10,382 nt of DNA from Clostridiaceae bacterium. Lineage in GTDB: Bacteria > Bacillota > Clostridia > Saccharofermentanales > DTU023. Made by a program: the position numbers and the translations under genes. The first letter of the stretch is position 1, and each line of letters begins with the position of its first letter. Shown one piece after another: positions 1 to 6,461 of this stretch. Below the pieces are notes generated by a model. It ran no database searches and had not been told where the DNA came from. It saw only the letters and a list, made by a program, of their open reading frames with translations. The stretch covers positions 1 to 10,382 of the forward strand of contig JAAZJV010000132.1 in NCBI GenBank assembly GCA_012800135.1. The letters are read 5' to 3'.

Positions 1-9
1 TTCATCATC

Positions 10-18
10 TGCTAGAAT
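10..18 (+). promoter_or_regulatory. candidate extended -10 promoter element for rplS
   Basis: TGCTAGAAT fits the extended -10 pattern TGnTATAAT with one mismatch. Any -35 box would lie before the window edge, so it cannot be checked. Transcription would begin near position 25 and leave a leader of about 68 bases before the rplS start. Ribosomal protein L19 leaders with autoregulatory structure are known in Firmicutes, but I do not see a convincing fold in this short leader. The same TGnTAGAAT string recurs ahead of glyA. Confidence 0.35.
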
Positions 19-92
19 GCTTAAGGTCTACGGGTGGTCCGCTGCCGTTGCGTGTAAGAACATCCGATTTTATGGAAAAGGAGGTACGCAAT

Positions 93-449
93 ATGGACTA
101 CGTTAAAGCGGTTGAACAGCCTTATTTAAAAAATTCGTATGACAACGTCAATATTGGCGACCGCGTAAATGTTCATCTCAGAATTACCGAAGGTACCCGC
201 GAACGCATTCAAGTTTTCGAAGGCACCGTGATCGGACGTCGTGGTGGCGGATTGAACGAAACCATCACCGTTCGGCGCGTTGCCTACGGCGTTGGTGTTG
301 AGCGTGTTCTTCCGATTCATTCGCCGAAGATAGCGAAAATTGAAATCATAAGCAAAGGCAAAGTGCGTCGCGCGAAGCTTTATTATCTGCGCAAACGTGT
401 CGGTAAAGCGGCACGCGTTCGTACAAAGTTGCCGACCAAAAAGAGCTAA
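93..449 (+). CDS. rplS: 50S ribosomal protein L19
   Basis: This is the large-subunit protein L19, which sits at the 30S-50S interface. The start at 93 is chosen because AAAAGGAGG (77-85) stands just upstream. It gives 118 residues, the usual L19 length of about 115-120. An in-frame ATG at 48 would add 15 residues unlike the family and has no ribosome binding site. Visible family features are the N-terminal helix, the central [10 protein letters not shown] strand, the [13 protein letters not shown] loop, the TVRR...[13 protein letters not shown] stretch (the most conserved part of L19), and the basic C-terminal tail with [11 protein letters not shown]. In many bacteria trmD lies directly upstream; no recognisable TrmD end is seen in the first 92 bases, and a candidate promoter lies there instead. 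An intrinsic terminator follows about 30 bases after the stop, so the gene may be a monocistronic unit or the end of one. Confidence 0.97.
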   Translation: MDYVKAVEQPYLKNSYDNVNIGDRVNVHLRITEGTRERIQVFEGTVIGRRGGGLNETITVRRVAYGVGVERVLPIHSPKIAKIEIISKGKVRRAKLYYLRKRVGKAARVRTKLPTKKS

Positions 450-480
450 TCATCTTTCATTAGCTTAAGAAACGGATTGA

Positions 481-528
481 AGCCGTACCGACGATCGACA
501 GTTTGTTGATCAACGGCACGGCTTTTTT
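481..528 (+). terminator. intrinsic terminator after rplS
   Basis: The arms AGCCGTACCG (481-490) and CGGCACGGCT (514-523) pair over ten positions with one A-C mismatch. The T-run continues from 523 to 528. The internal loop contains two GATC palindromes (493-496 and 507-510) that can pair with each other and extend the stem. The T-run is on the + strand side, so this stops transcription coming from rplS. It also separates rplS from the GTPase gene only 30 bases further on. Confidence 0.8.
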
Positions 529-557
529 CAACGTATATTGTAAGTTCTGATGACACA

Positions 558-1610
558 ATGGCAAAAAGAAGAGATAGAAAAAGAATAAATTGGTTTCCGG
601 GTCATATGGCACGCGCTACGCGCGAACTTCGAGAAGTCCGCAATATGATCGATGCGATCGTCGAAGTCGCGGATGCGCGACTTCCGCGCGCCAGCCGAAA
701 TCCCATTTTCCTCAAAGATGCTCCCGATAAACCGCATTTGCTTGTCCTTTCTCATGCCGATCTTGCCGATCCCGCTGCGACAAAATTATGGCTTGACGAT
801 TTTACTCGTCTAGGCGTGACGGCTTTGGCGTGTGACCTTTCGAATGCGCGAGATATCGAAAGTATTCGCGACCATCTTCTATCGATACATAAACCGTTAC
901 TTGAAATCGCGCAGGTGCGCGGACGCCGTTCGCGACCGTTGCGTGTAGTCGTCACCGGAGTGCCCAATACAGGTAAATCGACGCTGATCAATCAGCTTGT
1001 CGGCAAACGCTCACGTAATGTGGCGGCGCGACCCGGAGTGACACGTAAAATTGAATGGCTTCGGTCGGGAAGCGAACTGACTTTCCTCGATACACCCGGT
1101 ATTTTACCTACGCGCATTGAAGATGAGAAGGAAGGACTGGCATTAGCGGCGGCAGGGCTCATCGATGACACGCTCTTTTCAGTCGAACAGGTTGCGCTCG
1201 CACTCACAAGACTTCTTCTTAAACATTATCCGGAAGAGATGTTGGAGCGCTACGGTGCATCGCTAGATCCGAACACGAGTGCCGATCTCGCACGCGTCGA
1301 TGATGACGGTGACGTTGGTCATTGTCCCGGTGATGTTGATGCTGCAAAGCTTATACACAGTGACTCTGACCTCTCTCGCAGTAACTTCAATGATACTGAT
1401 CTCACTCGTAGATACGCCGACGTTGATCATCTTGAACACAGGGATGACGACATAACTGATCTTGCCATGACATTTCGATCCATGGCACTTCGGATGGGAT
1501 GTGTCTTGTCAGATGACGAGCCGGATATAGATCGCATGTCACGCGTCCTTCTCTCTGATTTTCGATCCGGCCGAATCGGTCGCATTACACTGGAACACGT
1601 GTCGACTTAA
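558..1610 (+). CDS. ylqF: YlqF/RbgA-type ribosome biogenesis GTPase with Asp-rich insert
   Basis: This is a circularly permuted GTPase of the RbgA/YlqF family, which acts late in 50S subunit assembly. The N-terminal NWFPGHMARA is the family signature. The motif order G4-G1-G2-G3 shows the permutation: G4 position near residues 65-68, G1 GVPNTGKS (134-141), G2 in PGVTR (159-163), G3 DTPG (178-181). The C-terminal RNA-binding helical domain ends with the usual DFRSGRIGRITLE. Two oddities are clear. G4 reads SHAD instead of NKxD, losing the Asn and Lys that give guanine specificity. About 60 extra Asp-rich residues (roughly 241-300) interrupt the C-terminal domain, so the protein is 350 residues against about 282 in B. 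subtilis RbgA. The start has no clear ribosome binding site, and the preceding terminator leaves little room for a promoter; a weak TATATT lies at 534-539. The next gene starts 22 bases downstream. The family call is firm; retained GTP specificity is uncertain. Confidence 0.92.
   Translation: MAKRRDRKRINWFPGHMARATRELREVRNMIDAIVEVADARLPRASRNPIFLKDAPDKPHLLVLSHADLADPAATKLWLDDFTRLGVTALACDLSNARDIESIRDHLLSIHKPLLEIAQVRGRRSRPLRVVVTGVPNTGKSTLINQLVGKRSRNVAARPGVTRKIEWLRSGSELTFLDTPGILPTRIEDEKEGLALAAAGLIDDTLFSVEQVALALTRLLLKHYPEEMLERYGASLDPNTSADLARVDDDGDVGHCPGDVDAAKLIHSDSDLSRSNFNDTDLTRRYADVDHLEHRDDDITDLAMTFRSMALRMGCVLSDDEPDIDRMSRVLLSDFRSGRIGRITLEHVST
1361..1415 (+). repeat. degenerate 30-base tandem repeat inside ylqF
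   Basis: Bases 1361-1385 and 1391-1415 match at 18 of 25 positions when shifted by exactly 30 bases. At protein level this gives DSDLSR and DTDLTR in the same register. The ten-residue period continues weakly through the next units (VDHLEH, ITDLAM), placing a leucine at residues 272, 282, 292 and 302. This suggests that the Asp-rich insert grew by in-frame tandem duplication. Confidence 0.6.
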
Positions 1611-1632
1611 TTTTGAGAAAGGATCTCGAATC

Positions 1633-2667
1633 ATGACGTCTGAATACCCCATACGCATTACAGAGCGAGACCGCGAACGATTTGAGGCAATGGCTCAATG
1701 GGAACGCGAGTTGCATGCACAGGGTTATTCATTAGTCGCAGGCGTTGATGAAGCGGGAAGAGGACCGCTTGCGGGGCCGGTCGTTGCCGCCGCCTGTATT
1801 CTTCCTCAAGATGTCACCTTTTACGGTCTTAATGATTCTAAAAAAATGACCGAAAAGCGTCGGGAGGCACTCTATAAAAAGATAAAAGATGATGCTGTCG
1901 CATGGTGCGTGACGATGGTCTCAGAAGAAGATATCGATCGGACAAATATTCTTGTAGCCACAAGGGATGCGATGCGACAAGCACTTAACGGACTCCGGCC
2001 ACAGCCGGATGTAGCGTTGATCGACGCCGTTGCGCTTGAGGGATTTGATTTTCCGATCTTGCCTCGCGTACAAGGAGACGCACATTCCAATGTGGTCGCG
2101 GCAGCCTCTGTGTTGGCTAAAGTGACGCGGGACAACATGATGCGAAACTTTGACAAGGTGTACCCTGAATACGGCTTTGCCAAGCATAAAGGATATGGGA
2201 GCAAAGCTCATATAAAGGCGATATTAGAAGAAGGTCCTTGTCCGATACACCGCCGATCTTTTTTAAAGAACATTATTAAACCTTTCCATTCCGATACGTC
2301 AACTTTTGAAACGGGAAAAGTCGTGGAACGTTACGTCGCGTATGATCTCATTGCGCGCGGATTCTCCGTCCTGGATCGCCGATATTTGCTACCGAACATC
2401 GGTGAGATTGATCTTGTTGTAATGAGAGGAAAACAGCTTCTGATGATAGAGTGTAAGGGTAGGGGGCCCAGTTCACATTCTTTTGGAGGATCGGAAGGAG
2501 CATTAGAGGAGCACCAGCTAAATCGCATCCGAAGAACGGCGTCTCACTGGCTCGACACGCATCCTTTAGCAGAAGATATGACCATAGAGCTCTACTTTGC
2601 GGCTGTAGAACTCGACGGAAAAGGTCTCGTAACGTCGTTGACCTATCTTCCGATCGACACCGTATGA
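1633..2667 (+). CDS. rnhB: fused ribonuclease HII - YraN (UPF0102) nuclease-like protein
   Basis: Residues 1 to about 215 are RNase HII, which nicks RNA-DNA hybrids and removes single ribonucleotides misincorporated into DNA. They carry GVDEAGRGPLAGPVV (Asp39 and Glu40 catalytic), the LNDSKK motif (66-71), Asp131 in ALIDAV, Asp149 in QGDAHSN, AAASVLAKVTRD (156-167), the YGFAKHKGYG stretch and a C-terminal HRRSF. Residues from about 228 are a YraN/UPF0102 domain of the PD-(D/E)XK nuclease-like fold: a GKVVE start in place of GExxA, then GEIDLV (Asp260) and IECKGR (Glu273 and Lys275), in the family's motif order. rnhB and yraN are normally separate neighbours in Firmicutes; here no stop or frameshift separates them, and the linker is only about 15 residues. 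AGAAAGGA (1616-1623) is well placed for the ATG at 1633. All residues expected for both active sites are present. The function of YraN is poorly known. Confidence 0.93.
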   Translation: MTSEYPIRITERDRERFEAMAQWERELHAQGYSLVAGVDEAGRGPLAGPVVAAACILPQDVTFYGLNDSKKMTEKRREALYKKIKDDAVAWCVTMVSEEDIDRTNILVATRDAMRQALNGLRPQPDVALIDAVALEGFDFPILPRVQGDAHSNVVAAASVLAKVTRDNMMRNFDKVYPEYGFAKHKGYGSKAHIKAILEEGPCPIHRRSFLKNIIKPFHSDTSTFETGKVVERYVAYDLIARGFSVLDRRYLLPNIGEIDLVVMRGKQLLMIECKGRGPSSHSFGGSEGALEEHQLNRIRRTASHWLDTHPLAEDMTIELYFAAVELDGKGLVTSLTYLPIDTV

Positions 2668-2709
2668 TTCGATTAATTAATTCTTAGCTGAAAAGACGTC
2701 TTGTCATCC

Positions 2710-2767
2710 TGTTAAACTTTGATTTTCCTGATACATGTTATGACCAGTTTGCTCGCCCTGTTTAACA
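2710..2767. promoter_or_regulatory. paired TGTTWAAC elements, possible regulator operator
   Basis: TGTTAAAC (2710-2717) and GTTTAACA (2760-2767) are perfect 8-base inverted copies. Each copy is itself nearly palindromic: TGTTTAACA (2759-2767) perfectly so, TGTTAAACT (2710-2718) with one mismatch. Their centres are 49 bases apart, upstream of the promoter for the GntR gene. Such a pair could be an operator for a dimeric regulator, perhaps the GntR protein itself. The remainder of the 2668-2877 gap has a 10-base palindrome (2693-2702) and no gene. The regulatory role is inference. Confidence 0.3.
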
Positions 2768-2815
2768 AGGTTATGATTTTAAGCCTAATAAGCCAAAAAC
2801 CGCGTCGTAGCGGCA

Positions 2816-2845
2816 TTGTAATAATTCCTGTCTCTATGATATGAT
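2816..2845 (+). promoter_or_regulatory. candidate sigma-A promoter for the GntR gene
   Basis: TTGTAA (2816-2821) and TATGAT (2840-2845) are separated by 18 bases. TG at 2837-2838 makes an extended -10 (TGaTATGAT). Transcription would begin near 2852, leaving a leader of about 26 bases that includes the AGGAGG ribosome binding site at 2864-2869. Confidence 0.6.
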
Positions 2846-2877
2846 GTTAGCATCACTTTTTTTAGGAGGCGTTTCCG

Positions 2878-3603
2878 ATGAGGCTAGATCGACACAGCAG
2901 TATTCCTTTGTACGCACAATTGCGTGAGTTGATTGTTGAGCGCATTCAGGATGAGGTATATAAGCAGGGCGAGCGTATTCCGTCTGAAATGACCTTTTGT
3001 GAAGAGCTAGGTCTCTCACGACCAACTGTACGTCAAGCCATCGCGGAGCTTGTCTCCGATGGCATTCTCGAAATCCAAAAAGGTCGCGGTACCTTTGTGG
3101 CAGTTGAGCCTGATCGGCTCAGTATCCCTCATTTTAATGCTCTGACGTTCAGTTTTCTTAATTTGTCATCTTATGAAGACATCGGTCTTCAACCTGTCCA
3201 GCATGTTGATCCTGAGGCAGAAATTGACACAGCTTTTAAGGTGACAACGGATAAGCATCCCGGGTATTGGATGTTGCAGTGGCCTGTGCTGTTCGATGAG
3301 CGCATCTATGGGTGGTGTACATCGTATGTATCAGCTCAGGTCTTCCCGGATCTTGGTCAGAATATTGCATCCGGAAAGCGCATGATTGACATTAAAAGCA
3401 ATAAATACGCTTACTTACCTGTTAAAGGTTCCGTTGCCCTGATGGCGAGGCCTGCAAGAAATAGAGAAGCGGCGTTATTAGAAATTCCTCGCCGTTCCAT
3501 CGTGCTTGCGGCGCAAGGGCAACTCTTCGGGCGCAATGGGGCTGTTTGTGAATATATACGCACTGCGCTTCGTCCGGATCTGCTTAAACTGGAAATTAAC
3601 TAA
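2878..3603 (+). CDS. GntR family transcriptional regulator, HutC/UTRA type
   Basis: This is a DNA-binding repressor or activator with an N-terminal GntR winged helix-turn-helix (about residues 9-76). Its signature runs PLYAQLRELI, GERIPSE, LGLSRPTVRQAI and the wing GILEIQKGRGTFV. The remaining part, to residue 241, has the length and layout of a UTRA ligand-binding domain, ending with CEYIRTALRPD in place of the family's common terminal strand. UTRA regulators of the HutC subfamily usually sense small metabolites such as sugar phosphates or histidine derivatives; the ligand here cannot be told from sequence. AGGAGG (2864-2869) lies eight bases before the ATG. The cysteine desulfurase start follows 116 bases after the stop, without an obvious terminator between, so the two could share a transcript and the regulator may act on sulfur genes or on itself. 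It is complete. Confidence 0.88.
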   Translation: MRLDRHSSIPLYAQLRELIVERIQDEVYKQGERIPSEMTFCEELGLSRPTVRQAIAELVSDGILEIQKGRGTFVAVEPDRLSIPHFNALTFSFLNLSSYEDIGLQPVQHVDPEAEIDTAFKVTTDKHPGYWMLQWPVLFDERIYGWCTSYVSAQVFPDLGQNIASGKRMIDIKSNKYAYLPVKGSVALMARPARNREAALLEIPRRSIVLAAQGQLFGRNGAVCEYIRTALRPDLLKLEIN

Positions 3604-3669
3604 AACTCGTAATATTTCGATATCTTAAACGACACAGATGCGTTTCATCTACTTGAAGGAAGCCTGTAT

Positions 3670-3723
3670 ATGCTCCTCGTATTTGGATGCGCATCCTTTC
3701 AATTAGAGCTCTTAAGAAAATGA
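3670..3723 (+). CDS. 17-codon upstream ORF overlapping the desulfurase start (putative leader peptide)
   Basis: The short frame reads MLLVFGCASFQLELLRK and then stops. It has a good ribosome binding site, GAAGGA (3655-3660), nine bases before its ATG. Its TGA stop (3721-3723) overlaps the ATG (3720-3722) of the cysteine desulfurase in an ATGA arrangement. The desulfurase start has no strong ribosome binding site, so translation by termination and re-initiation is the simplest reading. A 5-bp hairpin (AGATG 3636-3640 with CATCT 3646-3650) lies just before the ribosome binding site. The peptide matches no family I know. It may have no function beyond coupling. Confidence 0.45.
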   Translation: MLLVFGCASFQLELLRK

Positions 3724-4871
3724 CTTTGATCTACAATTTTGACACGACTGCGACGTCACCGATTCTTCCTGAAGTGCTGGATCAGTATGTGCGATCACTT
3801 AAAGAAGATAATCTTAATCCTTCTTCCGCACATCAGGGCGGCATTGATGCCGCACTTACTGTTTCTCGTGCCCGCCAAAAAATTGCGCATGCGCTCGACG
3901 CGCCGGAAGATGCCGTCATCTTCACCTCAGGAGGAACGGAGTCGACAAACCATGCGCTAAAAGGCGCTGCCTTTGCATCGACGCGCCTTCCCAAACGTTT
4001 AATCATAACAGCCGGCGAGCACGACGCGACGCGCAAATGTGCCGTTTTTCTCAAAGATAATCTGGAATACGATGTCGATATCGTTCCGCTTACGATGGAA
4101 GGAACAGTAGATTATGAAGCGTTCTGTAATGCGCTCAAAAAGGAGCCTACAGGACTTATCAGCTTTATCGCGGTGAGCAACGAGACCGGCGCCATCAATG
4201 ACCTTGATGAATTGGTTCGCTTATCGCGACAACATGCGCCTGATGCTTTGATTCACGCCGACATCGTGCAGCTAGCAGGAAAGCTGCCGTTTTCATTTCG
4301 ACAATCAAATTTTGATTTTGCGTCTCTTTCTGGGCATAAATTCGGTGCGCCGAAGGGTACCGGCATACTCCTCGCACGACCCGGTGCTAATCTTGTGCCT
4401 CTGATTGATGGAGGTGGACAACAGGAGGGGAGACGTTCCGGCACGGAGAATCCTCCAGGCGCAATAGCGCTTGCCGAGGCGCTCACGTTGCAATCTGAGT
4501 CGATTGAGGAACACTATGAAAAAGTGTCATCGTTACGCTCGCTCTTTCTTGATTTATTAGAAGAAGAAAAGATCCCGCACCTAGTACTTTCGCCCACAGG
4601 CGGATCACCTTATGTGTTGTCGATTGCATTCCCTGGTATCCGCGGCGAAACAATGATGCACGCCTTATCGGCGGATCGAATTCTTGTTAGCACCGGCTCA
4701 GCATGCGGCTCGCGTCATCAAGGCAAGAATGAAGTGCTTGAGGCGATGGGTTACTCGAAAAATCTTATTTTGTCGTCTTGCCGAATCAGTTTTTCACCGT
4801 TCCAGACTGAAGATGATGTATCTTATCTTGTAGGTCGCATCGCCGCAAACTACAAGCGTTACGCAATATGA
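3720..4871 (+). CDS. cysteine desulfurase, NifS/NifZ-like
   Basis: This is a class V aminotransferase-fold PLP enzyme that converts cysteine to alanine and passes the sulfur, as a protein persulfide, to an acceptor. The 383 residues keep every key position: His101 (GEHDAT), Asn155 (SNETG), Asp181 (HADIVQ), the PLP lysine Lys207 (SGHKFGAPKG), the GRRSGTENPPG stretch and the catalytic Cys329 in STGSACGSRHQG. The N-terminal signature is divergent: FDTTATSP instead of the usual LDNAATTP. The start at 3720 matches where family members begin. An in-frame ATG at 3687 would add 11 residues and lacks a ribosome binding site; the real initiation signal appears to be coupling to the short ORF at 3670. 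With thiI downstream this resembles the Bacillus subtilis nifZ-thiI pair, in which NifZ supplies sulfur to ThiI. That partner assignment is inference, because 336 bases with a gene remnant separate the two. Confidence 0.92.
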   Translation: MTLIYNFDTTATSPILPEVLDQYVRSLKEDNLNPSSAHQGGIDAALTVSRARQKIAHALDAPEDAVIFTSGGTESTNHALKGAAFASTRLPKRLIITAGEHDATRKCAVFLKDNLEYDVDIVPLTMEGTVDYEAFCNALKKEPTGLISFIAVSNETGAINDLDELVRLSRQHAPDALIHADIVQLAGKLPFSFRQSNFDFASLSGHKFGAPKGTGILLARPGANLVPLIDGGGQQEGRRSGTENPPGAIALAEALTLQSESIEEHYEKVSSLRSLFLDLLEEEKIPHLVLSPTGGSPYVLSIAFPGIRGETMMHALSADRILVSTGSACGSRHQGKNEVLEAMGYSKNLILSSCRISFSPFQTEDDVSYLVGRIAANYKRYAI

Positions 4872-4924
4872 TCGTGTTCTTAATAAACAAAATTGATGTC
4901 ATTCAGTGTATATTTTAGTATCTT

Positions 4925-5170
4925 TTAATAGTTGCCTATCCTGGCTTTTGCAAGGCGATCTAAGAATTCTTCGATGTCAATTAAAGGCTTATCTTTTCCG
5001 ACCTAGACCGTTTTATCGTCTTCAAAAATAAAAAAGAGAATGGCGTAATCAAAAGTGAGTTTATAGTTTTCTTCATCCGGATACGCTTCTGAAAAGTCCT
5101 TCATAGCGTTGCGAAGCTTACTCTTGTGGTGACCAATAAGCTCTACAAGTATCTTTTGTACGGTATGAGG
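4925..5170 (-). pseudogene. decayed gene fragment with in-frame amber stop, unknown family
   Basis: Read on the - strand, a protein-like frame runs from about 5170 down to 4925. Its first part has coding character (MKDFSEAYPDEENYKLTFDY, then AILFFIFEDDKTV) and ends at a TAG (5003-5005). The same frame continues as VGKDKPLIDIEEFLDRLAKA and a few more residues to a TAA at 4925-4927. The continuation is as protein-like as the part before, so the TAG looks like a mutation inside an older gene. No start codon with a ribosome binding site exists at a suitable place; above about 5170 the frame runs into thiI and loses protein character, so the 5' end also seems lost. I do not recognise the family. 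Apart from this remnant, the 4872-5207 gap shows only a weak TTGATG-N17-TAGTAT promoter-like pair (4893-4921, + strand). Confidence 0.55.
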
Positions 5171-5191
5171 TATGATAAAAAGGGTAAGAAA

Positions 5192-5199
5192 GAGAGGGA
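5192..5199 (+). promoter_or_regulatory. ribosome binding site deciding the thiI start
   Basis: GAGAGGGA ends eight bases before the in-frame TTG at 5208. The in-frame ATG at 5172 has only a GAGG at 5167-5170, one base away and too close to serve. This favours TTG as the thiI start. Confidence 0.45.
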
Positions 5200-5207
5200 A
5201 TAAGACA

Positions 5208-6425
5208 TTGAGTTCTGCAACGCTTGAACAGATCGTAATGGTGCGTCTTGGAGAAATTACACTGAAAGGTTTGAATCGAGGGCGTTTCATAGATTGCCTG
5301 ATGCGCAGTATGCGCTGGCGCCTTCGCGATCTCGGATCAATGATCATCGAACAGAAGTTCTCGCGGATTTACGTTCGTCCGAAAGATCCGGATGCGCCAT
5401 TTTCTGTACGGGAGGTGGTCGACCGGCTTTCTTGCATTTTCGGCATTGTGTCGACAAGCCCTGTCGTCGTAAGTCCGATTGATCAAGATTCTTTCTTTAA
5501 TGTGTTTGATACCTATACATCAGGCATTCTCGGAACGGGTAAGAAGAAGACCTTTAAAATTGAAGTCAAGCGCGCAAATAAGGATTTTCCGATATCTACG
5601 TACGATCTTTGCTGCTTGCTGGGGGATCGGTTGCTGGAGCGCTATCCGGAGGAGCTTACCGTCGATGTCCATCAGCCGGATCTCACGTTCTTCATCGAAA
5701 TTCGTGACCGCATTTATTTTTACCATGAGATCATTGAAGGCGCCAAAGGGCTTCCTGTCGGCATGAGCGGGAAGGGTGTGCTCCTTCTTTCCGGCGGCAT
5801 TGACAGTCCGGTTGCAGGTTTCATGATGGCATCGCGCGGCATGCAGCTTGTGCCGCTATATTTCCATACGTTTCCTTACACCGGGCCTCAGGCTCTTGAG
5901 AAGGTGAAGACACTTGCCGAGCAGCTTGCTCGCTACGCCGGCAGTATGACTTTGCACGTTGTCAATTTCACAGAAGTGCAGCTGGAACTGAATCGTGTCG
6001 TTCCACAGGATATGCTGACGATTGCCATGCGCCGCGTCATGATGCGCGTCGCGGATCGCCTCGCACCTAAAGTAAAAGCCAAATCGATTATAACCGGTGA
6101 AAGCCTCGGTCAGGTAGCGAGCCAGACGCTTGAAGCACTTGCCACGACAGATTACGTGACGACTTGTCCGGTATTTCGACCGCTGATCGGTCTTGACAAA
6201 AATGACACCATCGCTCTTGCCAGACAGATCGGTACTTATGAAACGTCAATTCTTCCTTACGAAGACTGTTGCACTGTATTCGTATCAAAACATCCGAAGA
6301 CGCATCCCTCGCTTGCCGACGCGGAACGAGCGGAATCGGGGCTTGATATGGCGAACCTCGTCGAACAGTCTCTACAAAACATAGAAAAAATCGACATAGT
6401 ACCACCGTTCTCTATGGTAGAATAA
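5208..6425 (+). CDS. thiI: tRNA 4-thiouridine synthetase ThiI, short form
   Basis: ThiI adenylates uridine-8 of tRNA and transfers sulfur to give 4-thiouridine; in many bacteria it also serves thiamine thiazole synthesis. Counting from the TTG at 5208 (405 residues), there is an N-terminal ferredoxin-like domain starting VRLGEITLKGLNRGRF (12-27), a THUMP RNA-binding domain to about 170, and a PP-loop ATPase domain with VLLLSGGIDSPVAGFM (191-206) and GESLGQVASQ (297-306). PYEDCCTVFVSKHPKTHP (350-367) matches the conserved Cys-containing segment of the family. The C-terminal rhodanese domain of the E. coli protein is absent, as in Bacillus, where a dedicated NifS-type partner supplies persulfide; the desulfurase upstream is the obvious candidate. 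An ATG at 5172 would add 12 basic residues and is the alternative start. No TPP riboswitch signature is visible upstream. Confidence 0.94.
   Translation: MSSATLEQIVMVRLGEITLKGLNRGRFIDCLMRSMRWRLRDLGSMIIEQKFSRIYVRPKDPDAPFSVREVVDRLSCIFGIVSTSPVVVSPIDQDSFFNVFDTYTSGILGTGKKKTFKIEVKRANKDFPISTYDLCCLLGDRLLERYPEELTVDVHQPDLTFFIEIRDRIYFYHEIIEGAKGLPVGMSGKGVLLLSGGIDSPVAGFMMASRGMQLVPLYFHTFPYTGPQALEKVKTLAEQLARYAGSMTLHVVNFTEVQLELNRVVPQDMLTIAMRRVMMRVADRLAPKVKAKSIITGESLGQVASQTLEALATTDYVTTCPVFRPLIGLDKNDTIALARQIGTYETSILPYEDCCTVFVSKHPKTHPSLADAERAESGLDMANLVEQSLQNIEKIDIVPPFSMVE
6415..6423 (+). promoter_or_regulatory. candidate extended -10 promoter for glyA inside the thiI 3' end
   Basis: TGGTAGAAT fits TGnTATAAT with one mismatch and repeats the TGnTAGAAT seen before rplS. 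A TCGACA (6391-6396) resembles a -35 box, but the spacing of 21 bases is too long, so the element would rely on the extended -10. Transcription would start near 6430, about 32 bases before glyA. Confidence 0.4.
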
Positions 6426-6461
6426 CTAACGGTATCTCATTTGCATTCCAGGAGGTCATTT

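Noticed and set aside
2664..2687. ATGA overlap at the end of the rnhB-yraN gene opening a 7-codon frame
   Set aside because: Far too short and without any downstream partner gene; most likely chance.
2796..2815. Short CCGC/GCGG hairpin followed by a T-run on the - strand, like a reverse terminator
   Set aside because: The stem is only four base pairs, and no - strand gene would need it.
5165..5203. 12-codon frame just before thiI, ending four bases before the TTG start
   Set aside because: It has no ribosome binding site and lysine/glutamate-rich low complexity, and it overlaps the alternative thiI start; weaker than the short ORFs before the desulfurases.
4872..5207. TPP riboswitch or T-box leader ahead of thiI
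   Set aside because: No TPP riboswitch core (CTGAGA) and no T-box sequence (TGGNACCGCG) is present.
5006..5347. Whole 114-residue - strand frame starting inside thiI as an intact gene
   Set aside because: Its first 60 residues are antisense to conserved thiI codons and not protein-like; only the part below about 5170 looks genuine, and I call it a remnant.
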